Shown: positions 20,184 to 30,865, counted from the first letter of the stretch. The stretch: 64,000 nt of DNA from Reticulitermes speratus (GCA_021186555.1 JAJKFL010000011.1:32351611-32415610), one strand, 5' to 3'. Program-made: numbers and translations. The notes: generated by a model not told the origin, from the sequence alone.

Positions 20184-21119
20184 ACATGACGTCTAACCTA
20201 ATCTCCTCACGTGACGAGAGACGAACATGACGTCTAACCTAAGCCCCTCACGTGACGAGAGACGAACATGACGTCTAACCTAAGCCCCTCACGTGACGGG
20301 AGACGAACATGACGTCTAACCTAAGCCCCTCACGTGACGAGAGACGAACATGACGTCTAACCTAAGCCCCTCGCGTGACGAGAGACGAACATTAAGTCTA
20401 ACATAAGCCCCTCACGTGACGAGAGACGAACATGACGTCTAACCTAAGCCCCTCATGTGACGTGAGAGAGACTAACATGACGTCTAACCTAATCCCCTCA
20501 CGTAATGAGAGAGAGACGAACCTGACGTCTAACCTAAGCCCCTCACGTGATGAGAGAGACAGACGAACCTGACGTCTAACCTAAGCCCTCACGTGACGAA
20601 AGAGACGAACATTATGTCTAACCTAAGCCCCTCATGTGACGTGAGAGAGACTAACATGACGTCTAACCTAATCCCCTCACGTAATGAGAGAGAGACGAAC
20701 CTAACGTCTAACCTAAGCCCTCACGTGACGAAAGAGACGAACATTATGTCTAACCTAAGCCCCTCATGTGACGTGAGAGAGACTAACATGACGTCTAACC
20801 TAATCCCCTCACGTAATGAGAGAGAGACGAACCTGACGTCTAACCTAAGCCCCTCACGTGACGAAAGCGACGAACATTATGTCTAACCTAAGCCCCTCAT
20901 GTGACGAGAGAGAGACTAACATGACGTCTAACCTAAGTCCCTCACGTGATGAGAGAGACAGACGAACCTGACGTCTAACCTAAGCCCTCACGTGACGAAA
21001 GAGACGAACATTATGTCTAACCTAAGCCCCTCATATGACGAGAGACTAACATGACGTCTAACCTAATCCCCTCACATAACGAGACAGAGACGAACCTGAC
21101 GTCTAACCTAAGCCCCTCA
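20184..21119. repeat. 41-bp minisatellite with 39-46-bp variants, about 22 units
   Basis: The unit is ACGAACATGACGTCTAACCT plus AAGCCCCTCACGTGACGAGAG. The first units are spaced 41 bp apart (20221, 20262). Later ones vary by insertion of GAGA or AGAC and loss of a C, and two or three variants alternate as a higher-order block. Each unit holds the palindromes GACGTC and CACGTG. The 97-codon frame at 20593-20886 is a repeat artefact. Confidence 0.97.
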
Positions 21120-21689
21120 TCTCGGTGCCGGAATATATAGGAGTTTTTTTCAAGACTTGTGTATGAGTTGCAGCTTATTACGTGCATTTTTAGTGGATAT
21201 ACTGATTGTCAGAAGAGGCACGTATGAATAACGTAAAATATACGGGGTCACGTCTAAGAAGTCCGTACTCTTTGGGCGTGAGGTAGCGTTTGCAAACATA
21301 TGCAAAGGTTTTCGAAGACACTCGAATACATTAGAAGGGGCCTATTGAAAATAAACATATAGGCCTACTGTATTAGTATTCTGAAGGTGCACACGTCACG
21401 TCAACAGCCTATAGGGCTTCCTTTCTTTCCTGCATCTGCGACGTCACTCCCACGGTAACCGTGAAACCTCACAAGTGAAATTAACCACGACCTGGAATCC
21501 CCCAAACTTTAGTAAGAACAAAGACGAGGTCATGGTATTAATACCTCCTTCAAGAAAACATGGTATAGTGGTAGCTCAGTAGATGTAGTAACCAGGCTGC
21601 GGACTCTATTAGTGATAAATCTGGTTTCAATTTGCGGCAGGAACAAAATATTTTGTCTCTCTTTATGAGTTTCCAGACGGTTTCTTCAA
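21120..21689. other. Unassigned sequence
   Basis: No gene is recognised. GGTATAGTGGTAGCTCAG near 21552 and a downstream GGTTTCAATTTGCGGC give a weak tRNA-like SINE impression only. Confidence 0.3.
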
Positions 21690-21925
21690 ACCATTCAGCC
21701 TCCCTAATGGTTAGCACTTGTGTCTCATTTTAAAGGTCCCGACATCAACTCCCGAACACCAGACCGCCTAACCTGGCACAGTTTTATCATGGTTTTTCTC
21801 CAATCCCTCCATGCAAATATCGGATTATTTTCACACTCAGGCCACGACCGCTTCCTATACATTATTTCCCATTCCTCATTCACTATTCGCCCCACCATTC
21901 GATGCCTTATAGCTCTGAGGTATTA
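21690..21925 (+). mobile_element. SINE family F
   Basis: A tRNA-like start (CTAATGGTTAGCACTTGTG) precedes TTTATCATGGTTTTTCTCC, AATCCCTCCATGCAAAT, GGCCACGACCGCTTCC and the ATTCACTATTCGCCCCACC block. Related sequence occurs at 28.4, 48.9, 51.6, 62.3 and 63.8 kb. Confidence 0.75.
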
Positions 21926-21959
21926 CAGCGTCACCAAATGTACCGCAAATCGGTACGCA

Positions 21960-22180
21960 GTTATATTTATGATTTAGCCCTTCAAAGCCTAGTGGTAACT
22001 ATACGTACCAATGGTTTTAACACTGAGGTCACTGCATGTTTCCCACACAGTGTATAATATGCGTTTCTCATGATTCTCACAATATACAGCCTTCATTAAC
22101 TGGCCACTGTAACTGAGCAAACTGTTCTCTGTGAGGTACGAATTGAGTCTTTATATAAAATGTAGATTAGTTTCGATCGC
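21960..22180. mobile_element. piggyBac-like MITE remnant
   Basis: TTAGCCCTTCAAAGCCTAG at the left, and GTTCTCTGTGAGGTACGAA then TTGAGTCTTTATATAAAATG at the right, match the ends and interior of the TTAA-type MITEs. A nearly identical GTGAGGTACGAACTGA block occurs at 31.05 kb. Confidence 0.55.
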
Positions 22181-22189
22181 AAAAGTATT

Positions 22190-22705
22190 AAATAACAAGA
22201 CAGACAATGTACGTATAAACGTAACATTGAGGCGCGTTCGCTCAAACATTGTTGCCGTGGAAAAGCAATAAGTATTACATATTTTGAGTGCGTGTCTGTA
22301 GCCATAGTTACACAGCATGCAAAGCGCATGCGCCGTATTATATTGTTATCTGTGGCCTGTCCGGCTGTACCGTATTTGTCCACATTATGTCATAAACGGC
22401 ACGATTTTCAGAAAAACATTATTGAACATAAAATGTGTGTTTTGATTTTCTCTACAACTATTGTCTGAAATATTTCTCATTCTAAGAAGAATTCAGCGAG
22501 ATATTATCATAAATGTACATAGGTCTTCATGTAAAGTAGCCGTTATTGTCAAATTTTAATGAAACTTGAATTTTCTCAACAGATTTTCGATAAATCCTCA
22601 TATAAAATTTCATGAAACTTCGCCCAGTGGGAGCCCTGCTGTTCCATGCGGACGGACAGAAATGACGAAGCTAATAGTCGCTTTTCGAAATTCTTGAAAC
22701 GCGTC
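22190..22705 (+). repeat. Interspersed repeat R1, copy 1
   Basis: It contains CATTGTTGCCGTGGAAAAGC, then ATCTGTGGCCTGTCCGGC, CACATTATGTCATAAACGGC and CCATGCGGACGGACAGA. The same blocks in the same order occur at about 51900-52560. Part occurs reversed at 40.9-41.16 kb. No coding content is evident. TGCGGACGGACAG next to repeated stretches resembles a low-copy non-coding transposon. Confidence 0.8.
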
Positions 22706-22991
22706 TAAAAATCTGTTGCTTTCAAAATGATGCCTTTTCAAGATTTTTATGACGTCCGTCGGTGCGTCCATAAGCATTACGTGAACTGACACCATGGCCA
22801 TAGCGGCTGTTATTATTTATGGATTATTTAACAACGTTGTAATTAGTAATATAACGTGGAATGGTACGATGATTGGTGGACAGTGAACTGGAAAGGATAC
22901 GAAAGGAGGCAATGATGGCGTGATCGGGAGTGTTATTCAGGCATTTGTATGAAGGGCTTCTACAGTCGCTAGTAAAGACGTTGGTTTAGAA

Positions 22992-23472
22992 CAGTGGTTC
23001 CCAAACTTTTTCGGTCCACCGCCCCCTTGGTTCCATAAACACACCCACAGTGCCCCCCCCCCCCCTATCTTTTTTAAAAAACATAAATGCGCTTTTACTT
23101 CCACTTTTATTTTATATTTAAAAAATCGTTTAAATAAAATTATAAGAGTTAAATTTAATGTTTTATGTTAATTAATAAATTAAAATTTATTATATTTTTT
23201 ATGATTAACAATAATTTATCTAGCAATAGTTTATTAAAAAAATAATATGTTCTTGAATAAGATTCGTAAATTAAGAAATTTAGTTCATTTTTTATTTTTA
23301 ACACAAAAATTACTTTATTTGAATTTTATTATAAAAATAAATGCACTACTTGTCTACTAACGCCCCCTGTGATAATAACAGCGCTCCCTTCCACCTCTCG
23401 TACCTACTAGCGCCCACCTCGGTAATCCCACCGCCCCCCAGGGGGCGTTACCGCCCACTTTGGGAAACACTG
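22992..23472. mobile_element. hAT-like MITE, copy 1, 481 bp
   Basis: The ends are CAGTGGTTCCCAAACTTTTT and the near complement TTTGGGAAACACTG. The 8-bp flanks are GTTTAGAA and GTCTAGAA (one mismatch), as expected for hAT. It sits in the LINE ORF between the GLE and VTAEK codons. The centre is very AT-rich. A 485-bp relative is at 50.76 kb. Confidence 0.92.
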
Positions 23473-24073
23473 GTCTAGAAGTAACTGCTGAGAAAACTAA
23501 GTATATGTTCATGTCTCGTGAACAGAATGCAGGATAATTACAACACAAAGACAGGTACTAAATCCTTTGAAAGGGTGATAAAGTTCAATTATTTTGGAAG
23601 AAACCTAAGGAATCAAAATTGCGTTCATGAGGAAATTAACAGCAGGTTAAATTCCGGGAATGCTTGCTGACAGTCGGTCAAGAACATTTTGCCTTCCAGG
23701 AGCATAAACATTAAACTAACAGAACTGTAACTTTTCCTGTTGTTTTATATGAGTGTGAAACTTTCTTCCACACTGAAGAAGAACAAAGGCTGAGGGTGCT
23801 TGAGAATAGGGTGCTGAGGAAAGTACTTAGGCCTAAGAGGGACGAGGTAACAGGGGAGTGGAGAAGACTACATAACGAGGAACTTAATGATCTGTACTCA
23901 TCAGCAAATATTATTCCGGTGATCAAACCAAGAAGAATGAGATGGGCGGGGCATGTAGCACGTATGGGGGAGAGTAGAGGTGCGTACAGGGTTTTGGTGG
24001 GGAGACCTGACGGAAAGAGGCCACTTGGAAGACCTAGGCTTACATGGGAAGATAATATTAGAAAGGATCTTCA

Positions 24074-24381
24074 CACTTTCACTGCCAAAGTCGACCGTGT
24101 CGATTTAAGTATTTACGTTTTAATTGTCAGAGTCCACGTTAGTCGATCTAAAATTTACTCTGCTCTTTTGCCTTAAATAGGCCACGCACACAATAAGTTA
24201 TTTCAGGAAACATATTTTACATCTTTATTAAAACCTAGCTGACAACTAGAAAAAATATACGCATTTTATATATAATTTTATATATAATTATATTTTATAA
24301 TTTATAAGACGAGGCAAAATATTCAATAAATCCCTGGCAATTTAACACCCTCGGGGATTTAAATACCCGGCAGTGAAAGTG
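24074..24381. mobile_element. piggyBac-like MITE inserted in LINE, 308 bp
   Basis: The terminal inverted repeat CACTTTCACTGCC is perfect over 13 bp. The right flank is TTAA (24382-24385) and the left is TTCA (24070-24073), a one-base decayed duplication. Removing the element and one TTAA restores an in-frame RKDLKEIGW join in the LINE. Confidence 0.9.
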
Positions 24382-24535
24382 TTAAGGAAATAGGTTGGGA
24401 AAGTGTGGACCGGATTGATCTGGCTCAGGATAGGGACAGGCGGCGGGTTCTTGTGATTGCGTTAACGAAGCTTCAGGTTCCATAACATGCGGGAAATTTC
24501 TTGACTAGCTGAGGGAACTCGACTCGAAATTTGTC

Positions 24536-25030
24536 TGAAAGGACTGAGGAAAACCACGAGAGGCGTCACTGAGACTAGCCTGTGTCCCGCCAGAGGATCG
24601 AGCTGGGCGCTCCCGTTCTACAGTCACCCGCTTGAGGTAAGCTGTTTGGTAGCATCTGTTTGAATCGTCGACTTCGCGTGAAGAAAGCATTAAATTCAAT
24701 TTGCGTTTTTGGCATATGAAATCTGACATCTTGCGGAACCGTGGTAAGAAAATAAAGCAGCACGAATTCGAGACAGAAGAGTCGTGTTTTATGAACTGAA
24801 GCAAAACAGATGCACTGAGTGTGTCGTCACGGACAAATGAATCGGCCAGTTGACGTCCGGAAATTTAAATAACGACTGTTTAGACCTACGTCAATTTACA
24901 ATGTTCGCGTCACCATGACGTTGATGAAACTCGGGGAATGCTCGCTACCATGCACTCCAGAACCTCGAAATGCAAGTGCATTAAAATACTGTCTACAGAC
25001 CAGGAGATGAACCCTACTAGGGATTCGATA
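24536..25030. other. Unassigned sequence
   Basis: No repeat or gene is recognised. The 99-codon minus frame at 24505-24804 has no motif. Confidence 0.35.
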
Positions 25031-25032
25031 TA

Positions 25033-25044
25033 TGCGCATGCGCA
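25033..25044. promoter_or_regulatory. NRF-1-type palindrome
   Basis: TGCGCATGCGCA is a perfect 12-bp palindrome matching the NRF-1/Ewg consensus. It lies about 90 bp upstream of a small secreted-type frame in a GC-richer patch. A single match is weak evidence. Confidence 0.25.
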
Positions 25045-25131
25045 AGATTTCGTGACGAATGACCAGTTGCTTACTTACTACCCATGCTGTGTGCATTCGC
25101 CAGTCAACTTGCTCGCTACACGCCACTCGAA

Positions 25132-25272
25132 ATGCTACATGTTTTCAGTCTGTGTGCTGTAGCAGCACTGTCGCTCACACCAACAGCAGTCCCCGCACCG
25201 CACCAGACACGCCTACATCCCCTCACCCCCGGGGTTCATATCGCGGTCGGTGGTCTGTATAAAAACGTATAA
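25132..25272 (+). CDS. Candidate small secreted peptide, unknown
   Basis: The frame from ATG at 25132 encodes 46 residues. It begins MLHVFSLCAVAALSLTP, a short hydrophobic stretch followed by TAVPAP that resembles a signal peptide with a small-residue cleavage region. The remaining tail HQTRLHPLTPGVH leads to a stop at 25270-25272. A longer in-frame start exists at 25084. All three plus frames are open here because of composition, and no polyadenylation signal or splice site was confirmed. I recognise no family. Confidence 0.15.
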   Translation: MLHVFSLCAVAALSLTPTAVPAPHQTRLHPLTPGVHIAVGGLYKNV

Positions 25273-25565
25273 CCTTACTCACTGTTTTGTATGAATGTGA
25301 AATTTGGTCTTTCATATTAATCGTTTACAGTCTCAAATATAGCGAATAGAAACCCTGTTCCTACAGCACACAAAAACCTATACTGCTGTTCATTACAAAT
25401 ATCAGGTTAATTCTAGTTAAATATTAGCTCTTGATTCTGAGAATAGTATGAAAAGTATAAAACTCTGGGGGCAAATGCGTTCCTTTTTCAGTGTTAAAGC
25501 AAACAGTAAATATAGTAATTACTGTGCTTTTAAAGGGTTAAGGGAAAACCCCAGATGGCGGCGAG

Positions 25566-25862
25566 CCCACTTCATGAAGACATTGGAGGTTATTTATTTA
25601 TCATACCAACTTATGCACAATTTTTACAATAATATTACTTCACCCCTATACGTATTTCGGCATTCAGAATGCCATCCTCAGGGAGTCACAGTGTTAAAAG
25701 CATAGACTATACATCGATTGTATAAAAAGTCACTGTGACCCCATGAGGATGGCATTCTGAAGGCCGAAATATGTATAGGGGTGAAGTAATAATATTGTAA
25801 AAATTGTGCATAAGTTGGTATGATAAATAAATAACCTCCAATTGCTATAGAATGCACGGTCA
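25566..25862. repeat. Ribozyme-like inverted pair, long arms
   Basis: The arms are about 110 bp. The left has TTATTTATCATACCAACTTA, ATGCACAATTTTTACAATA and CACCCCTATACGTATTTCGG; the right is the reverse complement in order. The minus core 25681-25655 is CTGAGGA, T, GGCAT/ATGCC, GAAATA. The right core is damaged. A related left arm is at 60.7 kb. Confidence 0.8.
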
Positions 25863-25904
25863 ATATAACGTAAAGTTCATGAAGACATATTTAAGGAGTA
25901 GACG

Positions 25905-26033
25905 TCTAGCTCCACTTATTCTTAACCGTGTTGCTAGATGGGAGGTAAGTGGTCAATATCACGCTCCAACCGCTTTACCCCCGGGAAGGTACCGCGGTAC
26001 ACATTGAATAGGAGGTTGGGTGGGCTCCAGATA
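25905..26033 (-). mobile_element. SINE family A fragment
   Basis: The reverse-complement body blocks TCTAGCTCCACTTATTC, GCTCCAACCGCTTTACCCC and GGAGGTTGGGTGGGCTCC stop at the left end of a mariner-like element at 26034. The remaining SINE half is not found after that element. Confidence 0.75.
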
Positions 26034-26590
26034 TACAGGGTTATTCAAAATGATTGTCGGGGTTTTAACAACTTGTCCTTGAGATAGCAGTATATGTATT
26101 TTTTTATTTAATAGAACAACACTCCAAGTTTTTGTGACACACCTTACAGGTGCTTTATATGTGCACCCTTTGTGATTCTACAAACATCAACACGATAATC
26201 GAGTTCGTTTCCAAACTTTTTCTAGACGGCCTACCAGTGCTTTTCCTTTTACACACCCACCCTGTATCTTGAAACTGTGCATACCACCTTCGAATGGAAT
26301 TGTCAGATGGTGGTTGTTTCCCGAATTTGGTGCGGAATTGCCGCTGGACAATTGTAACTGACCGACATTCATGAAATGTAAGCACACAAAACGCCTTCTC
26401 ACTGCCGTTCGCCGCCATCTTAGTAAACTGCGCTCCAAGCGGAGAAATGCATAACTACTGCACACCGCACATCATAAAAAAAAACTTTGAGAATTTCTTG
26501 ATCCATCGGCACAACTATATACTCCTATCTCAAGTGTATTGTGTATGACAAGTTGTTAAACCCCCGACAATCATTTTGAATAACCCTGTA
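26034..26590 (-). mobile_element. Mariner-like element with internal deletion, 557 bp
   Basis: The ends TACAGGGTTATTCAAAATGA and its complement, and the next 20 bp (TTGTCGGGGTTTTAACAAC, with one base difference), form a terminal inverted repeat of about 43 bp. TA flanks the element on both sides. On the minus strand it carries a transposase N-terminal helix-turn-helix region joined directly to the C-terminal tail. Confidence 0.92.
26155..26418 (-). pseudogene. Transposase remnant: N-terminal HTH fused to C-terminal tail
   Basis: From ATG at 26418, residues 1-65 (MAANGSEKAFCVLTFHECRS onward, then SIRRWYAQFQDTG) form the N-terminal DNA-binding region seen in many arthropod mariner-type transposases, often annotated as a DUF4817-type domain. 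Near residue 66, after GRPS, it jumps to sequence whose other frame reads KVWKRTRLSC and NHKGCTYKAP, a decayed ELDYR...TKGAHIE-type tail. The DDE/D core is missing. Family knowledge is recalled, not searched. Confidence 0.8.
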
Positions 26591-27014
26591 TATAGTGTGT
26601 TGTGTAACAACATCGCATTGTGACAGAGTAAGAGAGAGGTCTCTGTGTAACTGTCCAAGAAGGGTGCTGCTCTTTACTGGAAGTGGGAAGTCATGTGTGT
26701 CAAGGTGTTTTGCCATTTGCTTGCTGCTGCGTCTGAAAGTCCAAAAGTTGCTTGCCCACCAGAAAAAAAAAGCCCCTGGTACCCATAATTCACTGCGATT
26801 TGCACACGAACCTACACTCTACTTCCGACAGGTTCAGAGGGACTTTTCGCTCACTCTGTATACAGTGTATTACGCAGTACTGTTTCTATATTTGGAGAGC
26901 TAAATTCGTCGAAATAACTCTCCAGGAGCAGAGTGCTCGGTGCGAAGGTAATGCGTGAAGCTCCTCAGCTGAGTAAAGAAATTCCCAGCGTATTATAGAA
27001 TCCAAATGTTAATT
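26591..27014. other. Unassigned sequence
   Basis: A 102-codon frame at 26595-26903 lacks motifs. No repeat is recognised. Confidence 0.3.
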
Positions 27015-27165
27015 ACCGTGTTCACAAAAGCCAGCCACATGTCCCTATCATTGCCAAATTAATCCAATCCACGCCCTTCCATCCTATATCTTTAAGATCC
27101 ATTTCATTATTATCCTCCCATCTACGCCTAGGTAATCCAAATGGTCTTTTTTGGAAGACCTAGAA
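27015..27165 (-). mobile_element. LINE family 1 fragment
   Basis: On the minus strand, GGATTACCTAGGCGTAGATGG, GAGGATAATAATGAAATGGA, then GGCGTGGATTGGATTAATTT match the [14 protein letters not shown]...WIDLAQ stretch of this LINE. Confidence 0.7.
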
Positions 27166-27384
27166 GTAGATAGTAAGATAATAATAATAAAAGGGATAAA
27201 ACACTTATTTAAAAATTCAAATCCTTGCACACTAAAAATGCTGCTTGTCTTGTACAATGACCGATCTTGTAACGCGGTTTACGAAGGTAATCGCGGTTTA
27301 TTCTAAGAATTGTACGAAATAATAATTCGCAATTTGAGGCTTAACGACGGTGTCTATAATAATAATATTTTATAATATGGTGCC

Positions 27385-27495
27385 GTTCAGTCTGATATAT
27401 AGATAATCTTTTCGGGGGAATACTTCCATCTTCAGGGCAGAAGGTACCCACTTAACTACTTATCTGCACGGTATCACATCCCAGAAGAGAGCGAG
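27385..27495 (-). repeat. Ribozyme-like element
   Basis: The minus core 27435-27410 is CTGAAGA, T, an imperfect GGAA/TTCC stem, then GAAAA. CACGGTATCACATCCCAGAAG at about 27468 is the family's outer block. Confidence 0.5.
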
Positions 27496-27539
27496 CTTCA
27501 CATAAATGCACTCTGTGAGTAAAATGTAGTTTTTTTTTT

Positions 27540-27650
27540 TAAGATTTAGAATAGCAGAATAGCAGCGGGATTCGAACCAAACAACTAGTCAATAACAGAC
27601 AAACTGTTCGGTACGGCGAGTTTCTCCCCCCCCCCCCCCCCCCCCTCCCA
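27540..27650. repeat. tRNA-like SINE scrap and poly-C tract
   Basis: GGGATTCGAACC at about 27568 resembles a SINE B box in reverse. A poly-C run of about 20 bp is at about 27627-27646. Confidence 0.45.
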
Positions 27651-28394
27651 CTTGGAGCACAGCTTCATCGAGTGACCTCACAGAGTTGCAATGTGCATTC
27701 TTAGCAGAGAATCAGCGACAAGAAGTCTCCGTGTCTGTCAGTGCCCAGTACATGACAGCTGCATGCACAATAGGCGTTGACAAGTGTCGCAAAAACGAGT
27801 CGTCGTCACTCGTTAACTAACTTCATGGTATAAGATTTCCTTTACAGCCGATAATTACTCGGATGTTCGACAAATCCACCTTGTTCTACCAGATTACACG
27901 GTATCACACTTCAGAACACTGCAGTCCTAGTATTCAGAGCCGTGAGAAACCGAAACCTGCACCTCACCATCAAAAGTTACGTGGCAATTATGGCTTGTTT
28001 TGACGTCTGAGGAAAACCCATCAAAATAAAAGGACGTTATTTTATCTGACCAGTATCGTTTGTCACTTCTTGTCGGCTCGCTTGTCGTATAAAACGTAGC
28101 CCACTCAGCGCCCGCCCAAAAGGCGCGTTCGAATAGAGGCGGTGACCAAACATATTGGTTAAAATAATGACCGTATATTATACAAGATGGCCAATCGGCA
28201 GATCGTGGCTTTATTCAGTCTCTACAGCGTATAAAACCTCAGAGTGTGTCACAACCACCTCCTTTCATCGTGTTTCCTGCCATTTATATACACCTTACCA
28301 TCCAATTCGCCTATATAAAATCAATGCAGTTAAAAACAGCGTCATTTCATAAAAGTCGATCCAAGATAAATGGTCGAGTCTGCGTTGCTTTTCC
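27651..28394. other. Mostly unassigned
   Basis: CAGATTACACGGTATCACAC then TTCAGAACAC near 27890-27920 resembles the outer block of the ribozyme-like elements. No gene was found. Confidence 0.35.
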
Positions 28395-28572
28395 GAGAGA
28401 TTCCGGGTTTAAAACTCCTTTATTCTGAACATTTTATGGTGATTTTTCTCAGGCCCTCCAGGCAAATCCAGGGATGTTACCTCAAATTAAGCCACGTCTT
28501 TTACGTCCTTCCCAATTCATTATCCACTGAACATCAAATTAGGATCAAAGCGGTTAGCCAATTATCGTTTAA
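28395..28572 (+). mobile_element. SINE family F fragment
   Basis: GAACATTTTATGGTGATTTT, TCTCAGGCCCTCCAGGCAAA, AAATTAAGCCACGTC and TCCCAATTCATTATCCACTG follow the order of family F. Confidence 0.65.
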
Positions 28573-29600
28573 ACCCTTTAAAGACTAATATTAACCTGAA
28601 TTATATTTAAAGATTTAGGTCGTACCGCGCAGTAAACACACTCCGTCTCAGTTATACAAACCAGTCAGTTAATGTTGTACAGTGAAATAATCGCTGTTTG
28701 TTCTGAGATCCACACAAAACACATAAATACAGTCCGTACTGCGCAGTAAACACACTCCATCTCAGTTATACAAACCAGTCAGTTAATGTTGTACAGTGAA
28801 ATAATCGCTGTTTGTTCTGAGATCCACACAAAACACATAAATACAGTCCGTACTGCGCAGTAAACACACTCCATCTCAGTTACACAAACCAGTCAGTTAA
28901 TGCTGTACAGTGAAATAATCGCTGTTTGTTCTGAGATCCACACAAAACACATAAATACAGTCCGTACCGCGCAGTAAACACACTCCGTCTCAGTTATACA
29001 AACCAGTCAGTTAATGCTGTACAGTGAAATAATCGCTGTTTGTTCTGAGATCCACACAAAACACATAAATACAGTCCGTACCGCGCAGTAAACACACTCC
29101 GTCTCAGTTATACAAACCAGTCAGTTAATGTTGTACAGTGAAATAATCGCTGTTTGTTCTGAGATCTACACAAAACACATAAATACATTGTGTGGGCAGA
29201 ACGTGGAATTTGTGAATGTTAAACCTGGCGGTACATATAGTTGGAGTATGCAGTAGCTGAAATATGATGAGCATATATGAATTATATATAAAGATTCAGC
29301 CCGTACCGCGCAGTAAACACACTCCGTCTCAGTTATACAAACCAGTCAGTTAATGCTGTACAGTGAAATAATCGCTGTTTGTTCTGAGATCCACACAAAA
29401 CACATAAATACAGTCCGTACCGCGCAGTAAACACACTCCGTCTCCGTTACACAAACCAGTCAGTTAATGCTGTACAGTGAAATAATCGCTGTTTGTTCTG
29501 AGATCCACACAAAACACATAAATACACTGCGTGGGCAGAACGTTATGAATCTTTAAATATAAAACCTGGTGGTAACCATCGGGCATCCGCGGATTAAAAC
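28573..29600 (+). repeat. piggyBac-like MITE with internally amplified 114-bp units (5 + 2 copies)
   Basis: A TTAA at 28569-28572 and ACCCTTTAAAGAC mark the left end. Units starting CGTACCGCGCAGTAAACAC begin at 28621, 28735, 28849, 28963 and 29077, exactly 114 bp apart. After a spacer of MITE end-like sequence, two more units begin at 29302 and 29416. The unit is the centre of the single-copy MITEs at 38.6 and 56.8 kb. Confidence 0.93.
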
Positions 29601-29867
29601 AAAATGAAAATCACGGAGACAGCTGACAAATAGTTTGAATCCACTTCGTGCTTTCAAGCTATTCAGAGATAATATGGACGGTTACTTCATCGCGTTGGAA
29701 TGTTTGAATGGCAGAGAATAATTTGAAGAGCAGAAACTGGGTCACTTGAACGTGAAAGAAAGAACAACACCGTTGTTTATTTCGCGTCTGCGATTTGTGA
29801 GGGTATCAGCTTACATGAATGCGTGATGAGAGGGAGAAGTATTTCACTCTTTCAGAATATCTAAGAC
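29601..29867. other. Unassigned sequence
   Basis: Nothing is recognised. Confidence 0.3.
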
Positions 29868-30020
29868 ATGGGCGTCCAAACTTTCTATATAGCAAAGGGC
29901 CACATCTGTCATTGTGGACCGGTTCGCGGGCCGCACGTGGACAAGTAACAGTAAGTGGTATATCTAACCGCCTAAATTGTGTAATTTTAATAATATATAA
30001 TGTACAAATGTGGCCGCGGG
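29868..30020 (+). mobile_element. Probable hAT element end
   Basis: CATGGGCGTCCAAACTTTCT, AAAGGGCCACATCTG and CGCGGGCCGCACGTG resemble the 5' ends of hAT elements that start CAGGGGTGTCCAAAC and contain GGGCCGCA. The opposite end was not found. Confidence 0.4.
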
Positions 30021-30234
30021 TTCGAGACACATGTTGTAAGAGATTTATTCGGCTTCTATGGGCTGAACAAAATCTAATAATTCCATAATGTGATCTTATG
30101 AGCTATGAAACCGTGTAGTCTGGTAGGCAGGTACCTATGTTCTGTAACATACTGCCTCCATCAGCAGGAAACACAACAGTCAATAGCCAACGTCGTAAAT
30201 AATTAAAATGTCGTGTTAAGTGGGACTGTTCCTA

Positions 30235-30865
30235 GTATGGGACATGAAAAATGCATATCAGATTTTGGTGGGGAAACCTCTTGCAAAAAACTGTGAAGGT
30301 CAGTGTCAAATCCCAAATGCAGATGGCAGAGGATGACTTTAGAATGGATTTTAGGGGAATAGGATGTGAGGATCGAAGGTGGAATAAACTGGCTCAGTAT
30401 AGTATCCCGACAACGAATTATGCTGTTTAACTAGACTGATGGTGTGTGACAACCGGGTGCTGAGAAGAATGATTGGACTAAGAAGGAAGACGCTACAGGA
30501 GGCTGAAGTTGCACAATGGACAACTTCACAATTTGTACTAATTGCCCGACATTATCGGAATGATCAAATGAAGGAAAGTGGGAGAGGGGGCAAAATACAT
30601 TTAGCTTGCACGAGGGTCAAATTTGAGATAAACGTTTGTAAAATCTGTGGGGAAGAAACCACTTGGGAAGACCTAGACGCAGATGGGATGAAAGTATTAA
30701 AATGGGTTTTAAAGAAACGGTTGTAAACTGGATTAGATTAAAATGGCTCAGAAAAGCTGCCAGTTGCAGGCTTTTGTCGACAAGGTAATGGACATTGGGC
30801 TGTCATAAAAGGCGAGACATATCTAGACTAGCCGACCTTCTCAAGGACTATGCTCCATGGAATGG
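30235..30865 (+). mobile_element. LINE family 1, decayed fragments
   Basis: A first piece (30235-30410) reads like the AYQILVGKPLAKN ... WRIDFRGIG region. A second (30435-30725) begins MVCDNRVLRRMIGLRRK, matching the ENRVLRKIFG...KRDE region, and continues to TTWEDLDADGMKVLK. The end (to 30865) has LINE 3' UTR text CTTCTCAAGGACTATGCTCC. Many stops and frameshifts. Confidence 0.65.

Larger units (their letters stand above)
22930..24535 (+). mobile_element. LINE family 1, C-terminal part of reverse transcriptase ORF, split by two DNA transposons
   Basis: Translation of the pieces in order gives ASKDVGLE (22955-22991), VTAEKTKYMFMSREQNAG (from 23481), a middle with stops and frameshifts, [18 protein letters not shown] (from about 23793), [34 protein letters not shown] and EDNIRKDL. 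After the second insert, EIGWESVDRIDLAQDRDR and the 3' UTR follow. This is the typical C-terminal end of a widespread insect LINE ORF. It is a dead copy. Confidence 0.88.

Noticed and set aside
22322-22333. Second NRF-1-like site (AGCGCATGCGCC)
   Set aside because: It lies in interspersed repeat R1 and is not conserved in the other R1 copy at 51.9 kb.
23796-24176. Independent 126-codon gene
   Set aside because: The first 90 or so residues are the LINE ORF tail; the last 30 residues come from the inserted TTAA element.
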